A stretch of 64,000 nucleotides of DNA. Origin: an uncultured Poribacteria bacterium (GTDB lineage: Bacteria; Poribacteria; WGA-4E; WGA-3G). Position 1 is the first letter of the stretch. Each line of letters begins with the position of its first letter. The notes below the pieces were generated by a model. That model had not been told where the DNA came from. It searched no databases and saw nothing but the letters and a program-made list of their open reading frames with translations. The translations under genes were made by a program, and so were the position numbers. The stretch covers positions 5,926,845-5,990,844 of the forward strand of contig OX639973.1 of NCBI GenBank assembly GCA_951828385.1, given 5' to 3'. Of this stretch, positions 8,973-17,438 are shown piece by piece.

Positions 8973-11093
8973 ATGGCATCATGGGGAGAAGCAAGTGAAT
9001 CTCGACTCATCGGCAAACGGATACCCCGTTTGTCAGGTAGGGACAAAGTCACTGGAAAAGCGAAGTATACTTTTGATATCAATCGACCCGGCTTGCTTTA
9101 TGGACGGATCTTACGTTCTGAAGTCGCACACGCCAACGTTGTAGGTGTGGACCTCAGCGAAGCGGAAGCATTGCCCGGTGTCAAAGCCGTTATACAGATT
9201 GTTGAAGTTGGAAATAAAATTCGGTACCAAGGGCAAGAGATCGCCGCAGTCGCAGCGGAAACGGACGACATCGCTAAAGACGCACTCCGACTGATTCATG
9301 TCGATCTCGAAGAACTACCTCATGTCGTCACAGAAGCAGACGCGATGGCAGAAGGCGCGCCGCAAATCCGAGACGATTGGGCAGGGAATCAGAGCGATCC
9401 TAACGTCAGAGAAGAAGGCGACCTTGCGGGCGGATTTGCCCAAGCCGCCGTTGAGGTAGAGGCTACCTATCACGCACCTGTCCAGACACACGTCTGTTTG
9501 GAAACACACGGGCATGTTGCGGAATGGGAAGATGAACAGAATCTAACCGTTTGGGCATCTACACAAGGCGTTTTTGGGGTCCGTAACGATTTAGCTGGCT
9601 CTTTTAATCTACCCGCAAACCAGGTCCGAGTCATCACAGAGCACATGGGCGGGGGTTTCGGTAGCAAATTCGGACCCGGTGTCGAAGGGCGGACTGCCGC
9701 GGACTTGGCACGTATCACTGGTAGACCCGTCAAGTTGATGCTCACTCGGAAAGCGGAGCACCTCGTCGCTGGTAACCGTCCGTCGATGACACAGCATGTA
9801 CGTGCAGGCGCGACGGGCGACGGAAGGCTCATCGCTTACGATATGAAAGGACACGGGACAGGCGGTATCTCCAGCGGTGCCGGTTTCCAAGCGCCTTACG
9901 TCTATCATGTACCAAACCGGCGTGCTGAAAGAGTGAACGTCGCTGTCAATGTCGGCAACCAACGCGCGATGCGGGCACCTGGGCATCCACAAGGCGCGTT
10001 CGCTATGGATTCCTTGATGGATGAACTCGCCGAGAAACTCGGAATGAATCCATTGGAATTCCGACGTATCAACGATCCAAATGAAACTCGACAAGCACAG
10101 TATACCCTCGGCGCTCAAGAAATTGGATGGCACCGCCGTAACAACGTTCCCGGCTCTGGTAAAGGCGTGAAAAAACGCGGCATGGGTGTTGGTAGCGGTC
10201 AATGGGGCGGTGGCGGCGGACGTGGCACACAAGCACGTGTCACCATCAATTCGGATGGCACTGTCGAAGCGGTCACTGGAACACAGGACATCGGCACCGG
10301 TATCCGAACCGCAATCGCAATGATTGTTGCTGAGGAATTCGGACTTGCACCGACCGATATTATGGTAAAGGTTGGTGATAGTGGACCTGGATTGCCCTCT
10401 GGCGGCAGTGGCGGTAGTCAGACAACGGCATCTGTCGCACCGGTTATCAAAACCGCTGCAGCGGCGGCAAAACAGAAATTGTTTGAGCGTATCGCGCCAC
10501 AGTTGAATGCACCTGTCGGAGACCTACGCGTCGGTAACCGCACGATTTATGTCGTTTCTGATAGAACGAAGACGATTAAGTGGGAACTCGCGACCGGACA
10601 ACTCGGTATGGACAGCATCAGTGAAGGTGGAGAGTGGGATGAAGAACTCCGTCAAGGCGGGGTCGCTGGCACACAGTTCGCTGAAGTTGAAGTTGATACC
10701 GAAATAGGTGAAGTCAGAGTTATCAAAATTGTCGCCGTTCAAGATTGCGGATTGGCGATTAACCGCTTGACGACAGAGAGCCAAATTAATGGCGGTGTCA
10801 TCATGGGGTTGGGACAAGCGCTCCTTGAAGAACGGTTCATGGACGCACTGACCGGTCGAATGCTCAACGCAAACCTTGAGGATTACAAAGTCCCCGGAAC
10901 TTTTGAGATTCCTGAGATTAAATCCATCGTTTTTGATACGCATCGAAAGGTTACAGGGGTCGGTGAACCGCCCTGTATTCCAACACCGGGTGCTATCGCG
11001 AACGCCGTCTATAACGCCATTGGCGTACGGATTCGGGAATTGCCCATCACACCCGATAAGATTCTCACCGCGCTTGCCGAGAAGAAGGCATAA
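8973..11093 (+). CDS. Molybdopterin-binding catalytic subunit of a molybdenum hydroxylase
   Basis: A 706-residue large subunit of the xanthine dehydrogenase/aldehyde oxidase family (aldehyde oxidase a/b hammerhead domain, then the molybdopterin-binding domains). It opens with LIGKRIPRLSGRDKVTGKAKYTFD, typical of the family. Other marks are HMGGGFGSKFG, the Gly-rich GSGQWGGGGGRGT, and GVGEPPCIPTPGAI near the C-terminus, where Glu665 corresponds to the catalytic base. No signal peptide is present, so export would depend on the Tat-tagged partner. AGGAGG lies seven bases before the ATG. It sits 90 bases after the iron-sulfur subunit and 11 bases before the FAD subunit. Confidence 0.9.
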   Translation: MASWGEASESRLIGKRIPRLSGRDKVTGKAKYTFDINRPGLLYGRILRSEVAHANVVGVDLSEAEALPGVKAVIQIVEVGNKIRYQGQEIAAVAAETDDIAKDALRLIHVDLEELPHVVTEADAMAEGAPQIRDDWAGNQSDPNVREEGDLAGGFAQAAVEVEATYHAPVQTHVCLETHGHVAEWEDEQNLTVWASTQGVFGVRNDLAGSFNLPANQVRVITEHMGGGFGSKFGPGVEGRTAADLARITGRPVKLMLTRKAEHLVAGNRPSMTQHVRAGATGDGRLIAYDMKGHGTGGISSGAGFQAPYVYHVPNRRAERVNVAVNVGNQRAMRAPGHPQGAFAMDSLMDELAEKLGMNPLEFRRINDPNETRQAQYTLGAQEIGWHRRNNVPGSGKGVKKRGMGVGSGQWGGGGGRGTQARVTINSDGTVEAVTGTQDIGTGIRTAIAMIVAEEFGLAPTDIMVKVGDSGPGLPSGGSGGSQTTASVAPVIKTAAAAAKQKLFERIAPQLNAPVGDLRVGNRTIYVVSDRTKTIKWELATGQLGMDSISEGGEWDEELRQGGVAGTQFAEVEVDTEIGEVRVIKIVAVQDCGLAINRLTTESQINGGVIMGLGQALLEERFMDALTGRMLNANLEDYKVPGTFEIPEIKSIVFDTHRKVTGVGEPPCIPTPGAIANAVYNAIGVRIRELPITPDKILTALAEKKA

Positions 11094-11104
11094 GGAGGTA
11101 AGCA

Positions 11105-12085
11105 ATGGAAAAATTTAGTTATGTCAACGCCACCAGTCTTGAACAGGTCACCGCACTACTGAGCGACAGTGGATGGGGCGAAGTGATGCTTATCGCCGGC
11201 GGCACGGATCTGCTCGCTGAACTCAAGGAGTACGTTGAGACACCAAAGACGCTCGTTAACCTCAAAACGTTGCCCGGAATGGATGCCATCGAAGCAGACG
11301 CATCAGGGTTAAAAATCGGCGCGTTAGCCACCGTTGCAGACATTGCCAGACATCCGACGATCCAGCAGCATTACACCGTCTTAGCACAAGCCGCCGGGTC
11401 TGTTGCTACACCGCAGATTCGGAACGTCGGGACACTCGGCGGAAATCTCTGTCAACGTCCACGATGCTGGTATTATCGCGATGAAAGCACCGATTGTCTG
11501 AAAAAAGGTGGAGACATCTGTTATGCAGTTGATGGCTTGAGCAAATATCACGCAATCCTCGGCGGGGACCCTGTTTACATTGTGCATCCTTCGGACATCG
11601 CCCCTGCCCTTATTGCGCTGGGCGCATCGCTCAAGATCGTTGGACCCGAAGGCGAGAAAACGATGTCGCTTGAGGAGTTCTTCACCTTACCTGCAGCGAA
11701 CCCATTCCGTGAAAACGTGCTTGAACCCAATGAAATCGTCGTTGAAGTCCAGGTCCCCCCGGCTAAACCCAATACCAAGAGTTTCTATCTCAAAGCACGC
11801 GAGAAAGGTGCCCCCGACTTCGCATTAGCAAGTGTGGCAGGGGTCTTTGAGATGGACGGAAAAACCTGTAAATCTGCCAGTGTCGTTCTTGGCGGTGTCG
11901 CACCTGCGCCGTGGCGTTCTAAGGAAGCAGAAGCCGCACTTACCGGTAAGATGGTTGATGACACGGTCAGTAAACAGGCAGGGGCGGATGCTGTCAAGGA
12001 CGCACAACCTTTGAACGACAACGCCTATAAGGTAACCTTAACACAGAACCTCATCAGCCGCGCCGCTATGATGGCCGCAAGCTAA
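11105..12085 (+). CDS. FAD-binding subunit of a molybdenum hydroxylase (PaoB/YagS-like)
   Basis: A 326-residue medium subunit with an N-terminal FAD-binding domain (VMLIAGGTDLLAELKEY; IRNVGTLGGNLCQRPRCWYY) and a CO-dehydrogenase flavoprotein C-terminal domain. The insertion with Cys residues, CQRPRCWYYR then CLKKGGDICYA, matches the position where 4-hydroxybenzoyl-CoA reductase beta subunits and E. coli PaoB hold an extra [4Fe-4S] cluster. This supports PaoABC-like assignment rather than a classical xanthine dehydrogenase. GGAGG is well placed at about 11093-11097. Confidence 0.9.
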   Translation: MEKFSYVNATSLEQVTALLSDSGWGEVMLIAGGTDLLAELKEYVETPKTLVNLKTLPGMDAIEADASGLKIGALATVADIARHPTIQQHYTVLAQAAGSVATPQIRNVGTLGGNLCQRPRCWYYRDESTDCLKKGGDICYAVDGLSKYHAILGGDPVYIVHPSDIAPALIALGASLKIVGPEGEKTMSLEEFFTLPAANPFRENVLEPNEIVVEVQVPPAKPNTKSFYLKAREKGAPDFALASVAGVFEMDGKTCKSASVVLGGVAPAPWRSKEAEAALTGKMVDDTVSKQAGADAVKDAQPLNDNAYKVTLTQNLISRAAMMAAS

Positions 12086-12101
12086 AGAAAGGAGCATTAA
12101 T

Positions 12102-12341
12102 ATGTTAGACGGAAAAGCTCTTCCGATCTTTAAGCGTCCGATATGCCAGAACCTCCGGACGAAGGCAATTTACATTCCGGGCGGCAATTTGCAGAACCTT
12201 GTTGAAAACAACCCCGGTTCGCACTACTGGTGCAACTGCACCATGCAAGTCGTAGGCCCCGACGATCAGTTCGTGTCGCCAGACGCTTGCAAGCAGTCGC
12301 GTAACTGTTTTGCTCCCGTTGGCGGAAAGCCGGTGGTATAA
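12102..12341 (+). CDS. Small four-Cys protein ending the molybdenum hydroxylase operon
   Basis: A 79-residue protein with an AAAGGAG site and a start 17 bases after the FAD subunit, followed directly by a strong terminator. These signs support a real last gene of the operon. It contains CNC at mid-length and two more Cys near the end (DACKQSRNCF), a pattern suited to metal or cluster binding. No signal peptide. I do not recognise the family; a role in assembly or maturation of the oxidoreductase is a guess from position. Confidence 0.7.
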   Translation: MLDGKALPIFKRPICQNLRTKAIYIPGGNLQNLVENNPGSHYWCNCTMQVVGPDDQFVSPDACKQSRNCFAPVGGKPVV

Positions 12342-12355
12342 TCGCATAACCCACG

Positions 12356-12394
12356 AAAAAGGGCAGTCAACATGTTATACTGACTGCCCTTTTT
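12356..12394 (+). terminator. Intrinsic terminator of the molybdenum hydroxylase operon
   Basis: Nine-bp perfect stem GGGCAGTCA (12361-12369) and TGACTGCCC (12381-12389), extended by an A-run before and a T-run after, so it could work in both directions. Confidence 0.85.
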
Positions 12395-12499
12395 CGCCGG
12401 GCTTGTGAATTATGCGATTATTCACAGTGTTGTTGAACCGCATCAAAAACCCGATTTTGACAACGGAAAAATCGGTGCGAAAACCTAATAGTTAAAAAA

Positions 12500-12952
12500 A
12501 TGAAATCTTTGATGCAATGGATACATGTCGGATCCGTCGTTCTGATGGTAGGAGGGTTCTTCTTTTTTCGCGTTGTTTTTCTCCCGATTGCTAACCGTTA
12601 CCCTGAGTCAGAATCGTTAATCGCATCAGCATTGCGACGTTTCAGTGGTATTGTTTGGACAACCTTGTTAACAGTCCTCATATCCGGGTTGTATAACTTT
12701 ATTACCTTTTTTCGTGGCGCACGTGCCGATGCCACTATTGACCCTGTTGTTTCAGATTACTCGCTCTACATCTTCGTCTTAGGCATCAAACTCTTCATCG
12801 TCTTTCTAATATTTACGTTAGCGATTGCCCTAACATTCCCATATCCAGTGTTTGGCGTGTACCAAAAGAAACCGGCACCGTGGCTCAACCTCACAGTAAT
12901 TTTAGGATTGATAGTTATCTTCTTATCTGCGTATTTACGCCGATTGGGTTAA
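12500..12952 (+). CDS. Four-helix membrane protein, CopD-like
   Basis: A 150-residue integral membrane protein with four predicted helices: at the N-terminus (IHVGSVVLMVGGFFFFRVVF), around WTTLLTVLISGLYNF, around IFVLGIKLFIVFLIFTLAIAL, and at the C-terminus (LTVILGLIVIFLSAYL). The N-terminal His within helix 1 and the general layout resemble the CopD/DUF4149-type family, whose members are linked to copper or heme handling. The function is not certain. It lies alone between the operon terminator and a repeat-rich spacer. Confidence 0.7.
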   Translation: MKSLMQWIHVGSVVLMVGGFFFFRVVFLPIANRYPESESLIASALRRFSGIVWTTLLTVLISGLYNFITFFRGARADATIDPVVSDYSLYIFVLGIKLFIVFLIFTLAIALTFPYPVFGVYQKKPAPWLNLTVILGLIVIFLSAYLRRLG

Positions 12953-13276
12953 AAAATTTATTAAACCATAAGCGTCAATTTAAGAAAAAATAACCGTCGC
13001 GGCCCCAGAAAAGGAGGCGCTGTTTTGCGGCGTACCCGCCCAGATGCGATCTGCATCGAAACTGCGCCGGATTTTACACAGAAACCTTGAAGATTTCAAA
13101 ACCTTCTTCAGTCCCGTATGAGGTTTAACAAATAAATTGGGTAATTGTGGCTAAGCGACGTGCGATGAATCGCACTACTACGAACCGATCTGCTTGTCAT
13201 CACACGTCTCAGAATTACCCGATTAAATTCTTAATCTTCATTAGGGACGGTATGTTTATAACAGCTGGAGGAAAAA
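12953..13276. repeat. Intergenic spacer built from dispersed repeat fragments
   Basis: No gene seen. Bases about 13016-13064 (TTTTGCGGCG, GCCCAGATGCGA) resemble 43003-43050. About 13079-13117 (GAAACCTT..ATTTCAAAACC.TCTTCAGTC) resembles 43240-43278. The same mosaic is therefore present upstream of unrelated genes. AGCTGGAGG at 13263-13271 is the ribosome-binding region of the next gene. Confidence 0.6.
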
Positions 13277-14095
13277 ATGGCAGTTTTGAGTTCCGAGGAT
13301 CGCACTTTTTGGGAAGAAAACGGCTATGTCGTTATCCACGACGCAGCACCCCCTGAATTAATTCAGAACGCAGCGCAGGCAGTTTGGGACTTTCTTGAAA
13401 TGGATGCTAACGATCCTGAGAGTTGGTACCCTGACCCGCCTCGCAAAAGCATCATGGTGGAAATCTATCAGCACCCAGCTTTGTGGGCAACTCGCCAGTT
13501 TCCACGCGTCCATCAGGCTTTCGCCGAAATTTGGGACAACGAGAAATTATGGGTGAGTTTCGATCGCGCCAGCATGAGTCCACCCAATATCGCAGATAAA
13601 TTTGAACGCACAAACTTAGGACTCCATTGGGATATGTCCGTGGAGGTCCCCGTCCGATTCCACGTGCAAGGGGTTCTCTATCTTACAGATACCGCAGCCA
13701 ACCAAGGCGCGTTCACCTGTGTACCCGGGTTCCATAATAAGATTGATGAATGGATAGAAAACCTCCCATCCCATGCGGATCCAAGACATCAGGATTTAGA
13801 AGCACTCGGCACAATGCCTGTCCCCGGTAAAGCAGGAGACCTTGTTATTTGGCACAGCGCATTGCCCCACAGTGCCGGCATTAATACTGCCGATGCTCCT
13901 CGCGTCGTTCAATACATTACCATGACTCCGACAGGTGAGGCGAATCCGGAAGCACGCGAGCGACGCATCAATGCTTGGAAAGAACGCATGGCAGGCTTTG
14001 GCGGTGAACGCGCGGAAAAGGAACATGAATTAGGTGAAACCGCATACCTCACCGAACTTGGCAAAAGGCTGCTGGGGCTTGAGACGTGGGGATGA
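13277..14095 (+). CDS. Phytanoyl-CoA dioxygenase family protein
   Basis: Fe(II)/2-oxoglutarate-dependent oxygenase of the PhyH family, 272 residues. The iron-binding facial triad is visible: His117 and Asp119 in LGLHWDMSVEV, and His198 in WHSALPHSAGIN. Arg209 is the expected 2-oxoglutarate anchor. Family members hydroxylate lipids, small acids or natural products; the substrate is unknown. GGAGGAAAAA precedes the ATG. Its TGA overlaps the ATG of the FkbM methyltransferase (ATGA), so the two are translationally coupled. This suggests they modify the same metabolite or glycan. Confidence 0.9.
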   Translation: MAVLSSEDRTFWEENGYVVIHDAAPPELIQNAAQAVWDFLEMDANDPESWYPDPPRKSIMVEIYQHPALWATRQFPRVHQAFAEIWDNEKLWVSFDRASMSPPNIADKFERTNLGLHWDMSVEVPVRFHVQGVLYLTDTAANQGAFTCVPGFHNKIDEWIENLPSHADPRHQDLEALGTMPVPGKAGDLVIWHSALPHSAGINTADAPRVVQYITMTPTGEANPEARERRINAWKERMAGFGGERAEKEHELGETAYLTELGKRLLGLETWG

Positions 14096-14967
14096 ACCCG
14101 CAACTCAACTCTCTTATCCGCGGGTATCTCCGATGGTGCCCAATCACTGATGGAAAAAGACGGCTCTTGAATCTAACCAGAGATTGGATTACACCGGAAA
14201 ATCCGATTGCTACGTTTGAAACCAAGTATCAATTCCGACTGAAAGCTAACTTGGTGAACCCGGAGCATCAATATCTCTATTTTTACGGCACACATGACGA
14301 AAGATATATCGTTACCAAACTCCTGAAGATAATCAAACCGGGCGATATCTGTTGGGACATCGGCGCGAACATCGGATTCTATACTTGCCTGCTCGCTTCG
14401 CTGGTTGCGGACAACGGGGCAGTCATAGCGTTTGAACCTGCGTCGCGTACCTGCGGTTACCTCCATGAAAATGTTTCTCTAAACCAATTTACAAACGTTA
14501 CTGTCGTCAACAAAGGTCTCGGCGACAGACAGGAACAGCGACACCTCCACTATGCCGAAGCAGGACTTGCCGAAGGGACTGCTTCACTAAAGTATGCTGA
14601 CGGACGCGCAGCATCAGAACGCGTAACACTTGACACGATTGACAACCTTTTTTCCGAACTATCGGCTCCGAATTTTGTCAAAATTGATGTAGAAGGGTAT
14701 CAGTTAGAAGTATTGAAAGGTGGTGCATACTACTTAAAGACGCACGCACCGCTCTTAATGGCAGAACTCAAAGATGTTGGCGAAACAAACCGTGAGACTT
14801 TCGCGGAAATTGAAGATTACGTCACAGATTTGGGGTATCAACTCTATGAAATCAGGAAACATTCTATCCGACGATGTAACACGCTCTCTGACACAACCCA
14901 AAGGAATTTCTTCCTTGTCAAAGAGCACTCCTGTGCCTTTTCCAGAATGTTACCGTGGCTGAGGTAA
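14092..14967 (+). CDS. FkbM-family SAM-dependent methyltransferase
   Basis: A 291-residue FkbM-type O-methyltransferase. The SAM-binding motif I is DICWDIGANIGFYTC, followed by AVIAFEPASRTCGYL (motif II acidic residue) and the family signature FVKIDVEGYQLEVLKGG. Members methylate hydroxyls in polyketides or in glycan and lipid moieties. ATG at 14092 is preferred to the GTG at 14086 because it forms an ATGA overlap with the preceding dioxygenase stop. No signal peptide; cytoplasmic. Confidence 0.88.
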   Translation: MNPQLNSLIRGYLRWCPITDGKRRLLNLTRDWITPENPIATFETKYQFRLKANLVNPEHQYLYFYGTHDERYIVTKLLKIIKPGDICWDIGANIGFYTCLLASLVADNGAVIAFEPASRTCGYLHENVSLNQFTNVTVVNKGLGDRQEQRHLHYAEAGLAEGTASLKYADGRAASERVTLDTIDNLFSELSAPNFVKIDVEGYQLEVLKGGAYYLKTHAPLLMAELKDVGETNRETFAEIEDYVTDLGYQLYEIRKHSIRRCNTLSDTTQRNFFLVKEHSCAFSRMLPWLR

Positions 14968-15066
14968 CCTAAGACCCCTCTTCTATGAACCATGGCAACA
15001 TTTTCTGGATAGCATTTGCGAAATTGCGCGGGACAAATCAGGCAAAAAACATAGGAGGTTTTTGTC

Positions 15067-15933
15067 ATGAGATATAACATCTGTGGTATAACCAGCAAGC
15101 CACGCTTGCAATTCAAGATTTTCCTGCTAATTGGAATGCTCCTTGGCTGTTCTGTCGCAACGTGGGCAGAAGCACCTGAAGTGTTTCTCTATTACGATGA
15201 AAATTACGGTTTTAACCCCGATGGATGGGGTGATTGGAAGTCGACAAAGAAGATTGAAGATGCAGTTATGGCTGAATTGGAGGCCGAAAAAGTCGGCTTT
15301 GTTGTCGGGAACGCAGACGAGTTCCTCGCCTATATGGAAGAGAATCCAGAGGGCGTTATTGTTTCCCCAATCATAGTTCCCGAAATCGTCTACACAATCG
15401 GCATGAAGGATGACAGTCCGATGGAGAACTTTCTGTTCGGCGGTGGCGTGCTCATCTATTCTGGGGATACGCCGTTCTATGCTGTTGGAAAGAAAGACGC
15501 ACCCGGTCAGAAGATTGTCCCGGGCAATCAAGGTGTAATGGATGTGCTCAACTTTACAGCACAGTACATCACAACCACCGCTGCCGCTGTCAAACCGACC
15601 GACGAGGGGAAAAAACTGATTCCCAGCTTGGAACCCTTTAATCCAAATCGTCCGGGACTGATCAACGTGTTGGAAGCGGAGAAGTGCGACCCAATCGAAG
15701 TCTATGCTGAAGCCGGAAACTCAGCGGATCCGATCCTCTTTGCCGCACCGGATATGAAAGGCTATTTCGTTCACTTCCACATGGAAACACTCGGTAATAA
15801 GCCAGACGATTATCTCGCACAGGTCGGATTGGAAATCGGCGAGCTTTTGGTCAATCGGTTTGGCGAATTGTTAGACGTTGAACCCCAAGGAAAACTAACA
15901 ACGACGTGGGGTAACCTCAAATCCGTTAAGTAA
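15067..15933 (+). CDS. Secreted protein of unknown function
   Basis: A 288-residue protein with an N-terminal signal peptide (IFLLIGMLLGCSVATWAEA). TAGGAGG lies upstream. The mature part contains VFLYYDENYGFNPDGWGDW, a motif VKPTDEGKKLIPSLEPFNPNRPGLI, and ends with PQGKLTTTWGNLK. A related ending (PQASLLTTMWATLK) closes the TolB-like protein encoded at 22465-23415, hinting at a shared C-terminal tag. No catalytic motif was recognised. Confidence is high that it is a gene and low for any function. Confidence 0.75.
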   Translation: MRYNICGITSKPRLQFKIFLLIGMLLGCSVATWAEAPEVFLYYDENYGFNPDGWGDWKSTKKIEDAVMAELEAEKVGFVVGNADEFLAYMEENPEGVIVSPIIVPEIVYTIGMKDDSPMENFLFGGGVLIYSGDTPFYAVGKKDAPGQKIVPGNQGVMDVLNFTAQYITTTAAAVKPTDEGKKLIPSLEPFNPNRPGLINVLEAEKCDPIEVYAEAGNSADPILFAAPDMKGYFVHFHMETLGNKPDDYLAQVGLEIGELLVNRFGELLDVEPQGKLTTTWGNLKSVK

Positions 15934-16264
15934 AGTACCTGTTGATAATAGTTCATTGTATTTAGCCACGGATTTGCTTCTCCATCTTGGAAACTGCGGA
16001 TCCGTGGCTAATATTATAGTGAAGCCCATAAATAAGTGGACATCTTTGTAGCATAAACTTCCAGTTTGTGCCAGTCTGAATGCCTGTCATAGGTATTCAG
16101 ACTGTTTGAGAGTGCCCAATTAACTATAGGTTTTACTATAACAGACCAGATTCATGTATAGAACTTGCGCCCTTGGTTCACAAGTCCCCCTGATAAGGCG
16201 GATTTAGGGGGTTAAAAATTCCGACGTGTGCTAAATGTGCCTAAGTTCTGATGGGCTAATGCTG
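15934..16264. other. Intergenic region with hairpin, miniature element and short repeats
   Basis: A 12-bp perfect inverted repeat (15962-15973 with 16000-16011) probably acts as a terminator or mRNA 3'-end hairpin for the secreted protein gene. It is followed directly by the miniature element at 16015-16140. About 16185-16215 carries a short inverted motif (AAGTCCCCCTGATAAGG..TTTAGGGGG) like dispersed palindromic repeats. No gene was seen. Confidence 0.6.
16015..16140. mobile_element. Miniature inverted-repeat element, copy 1 (TA-flanked)
   Basis: 126 bp starting TATAGTGAAGCC and ending in the imperfect complement GGTTTTACTATA. The terminal repeat TATAGTRAARCC is bounded by TA, as expected for IS630/Tc1-like elements. 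Two hairpins lie inside: AAACT..AGTTT and GTCTGAAT..ATTCAGAC. Further copies are at 59785-59906 and 61910-62035. No ORF; non-autonomous. Confidence 0.8.
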
Positions 16265-17269
16265 CTATCCTCTAAACCGTCCCAACACTGGATACGCTGG
16301 ATCATTATACCCTTTACCCGTGTGTTCCCCGAGTGGCACCAGCTGGTTAATAGCAGTTTCATCGGCTTCCGTTAGCGTACAATCTAAGCACCCTAAGTTA
16401 TCCTCAAGTTGTTCCATCGTGCGCGGTCCAATAATAAGAGAGGTAATCGTCGGATTCGCCAGCACCCACGCCAACGAAAATTGTGTCAACGTCTTGCCGT
16501 GTGCATCCGCCAGCGGTTTCAGTTGTTGCGCCACTTCATAGCTCTCTTCACGGAGTTCCGTCTGTAAAATCCGTCTATCTTTTCGCGCCGCTCTTGAACC
16601 CTTAGGCGGTGCTTCACCGGTCAAATACTTACCAGACAGCACACCGCGCGCCAGCGGACTATACGGCACAACCCCCACGCCATACTTCTCACAAAACGAT
16701 AGCAACTCCACTTCAGGGTCCCGATTCACAATGTTATAAAGCGGTTGGACACATACGAACGCCTCCAGTCCATATTTCTCGCTCGTCCAGAGTGCTTCAC
16801 AAACGCGCCACGCCTCAAAATTGGAACAGGCGATGTAACGCACTTTCCCTTGTCTCACGCAATCGTCCAAAGCCCGTAGCGACTCCGCAATTCGCGTAGA
16901 TGCGTCCCAGCGATGCAAGTAATAAACATCAATATGATCTGTACCGAGACGTTTCAGACTCGCTTCGACTGCCGACATGATATGGAATCGGTGTGAACCC
17001 GCTGCATTCACATCCTCCCCCATCGACCCATGTACTTTCGTCGCTATGACCCATTTCTCTCGATTTTCGCGAACCGCTTTCCCAATAACCCGTTCAGATT
17101 CACCATCGTTATAGACATTCGCGGTGTCCATAAAATTAATGCCAGCGTCCAACGCCTTGTGGATAATCCGAACCGAATCCTTTTCATTCGTCGGTCCGCC
17201 AAACATCATCGTTCCAAGACAAAGCGGTGAAACTTTCACGCCTGCCCGCCCAAGTGCCCTATATTCCAT
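16265..17269 (-). CDS. Aldo/keto reductase
   Basis: A 334-residue NADPH-dependent oxidoreductase with the aldo/keto reductase TIM barrel. Visible marks are the catalytic-region GINFMDTANVYNDGESERVIG (Asp and Tyr of the tetrad), KWVIATKVHG (Lys), DVYYLHRWD (His), and a C-terminal cofactor-binding segment SLIIGPRTMEQLEDNLG. It resembles the AKR11/YajO-type bacterial subgroup. AAGGAGG precedes the ATG on the minus strand. It follows an SDR gene on the same strand, separated by a heptamer-repeat spacer, so the two may share a transcript. Substrate unknown. Confidence 0.9.
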   Translation of the reverse strand: MEYRALGRAGVKVSPLCLGTMMFGGPTNEKDSVRIIHKALDAGINFMDTANVYNDGESERVIGKAVRENREKWVIATKVHGSMGEDVNAAGSHRFHIMSAVEASLKRLGTDHIDVYYLHRWDASTRIAESLRALDDCVRQGKVRYIACSNFEAWRVCEALWTSEKYGLEAFVCVQPLYNIVNRDPEVELLSFCEKYGVGVVPYSPLARGVLSGKYLTGEAPPKGSRAARKDRRILQTELREESYEVAQQLKPLADAHGKTLTQFSLAWVLANPTITSLIIGPRTMEQLEDNLGCLDCTLTEADETAINQLVPLGEHTGKGYNDPAYPVLGRFRG

Positions 17270-17292
17270 ATTACGCCTCCTTTTTATCGCTA

Positions 17293-17432
17293 ACGGTTAT
17301 CAGAAGAATAGTTTTCAGTTATCGGTTATCAGAGGAATAGTTACCAGTGGACAGTTAAGAGGAACTGGAATAGAACAGTAACTCTCTTTAACTGGTAACT
17401 CGTAACTGGTAACTCGTAACTGAAAAACTAAC
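17293..17432. repeat. Degenerate tandem heptamer array
   Basis: The spacer between the reductase and SDR genes is built from 7-bp units. It is clearest at 17391-17425: ACTGGTA, ACTCGTA, ACTGGTA, ACTCGTA, ACTGAAA. Upstream the same 7-base phase is recognisable in TCAGTTA, TCGGTTA and TCAGAGG. It resembles the short tandemly repeated repetitive (STRR) heptamers known from cyanobacteria. Confidence 0.7.
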
Positions 17433-17438
17433 AACCAT

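Noticed and set aside
9470..11105. Long opposite-strand frames of 120-207 codons within the molybdenum hydroxylase large subunit gene
   Set aside because: The plus-strand protein is unmistakable; these are shadow frames of a codon-biased gene without ribosome-binding sites or recognisable domains.
13848..13865. TTGGCACAGCGCATTGCC as a sigma-54 promoter
   Set aside because: The GG and GC are 11 bases apart instead of 10 and the site lies inside the dioxygenase catalytic motif.
17384..17432. CRISPR array
   Set aside because: The repeats are 7-bp units without spacers; no cas genes are present in the window.
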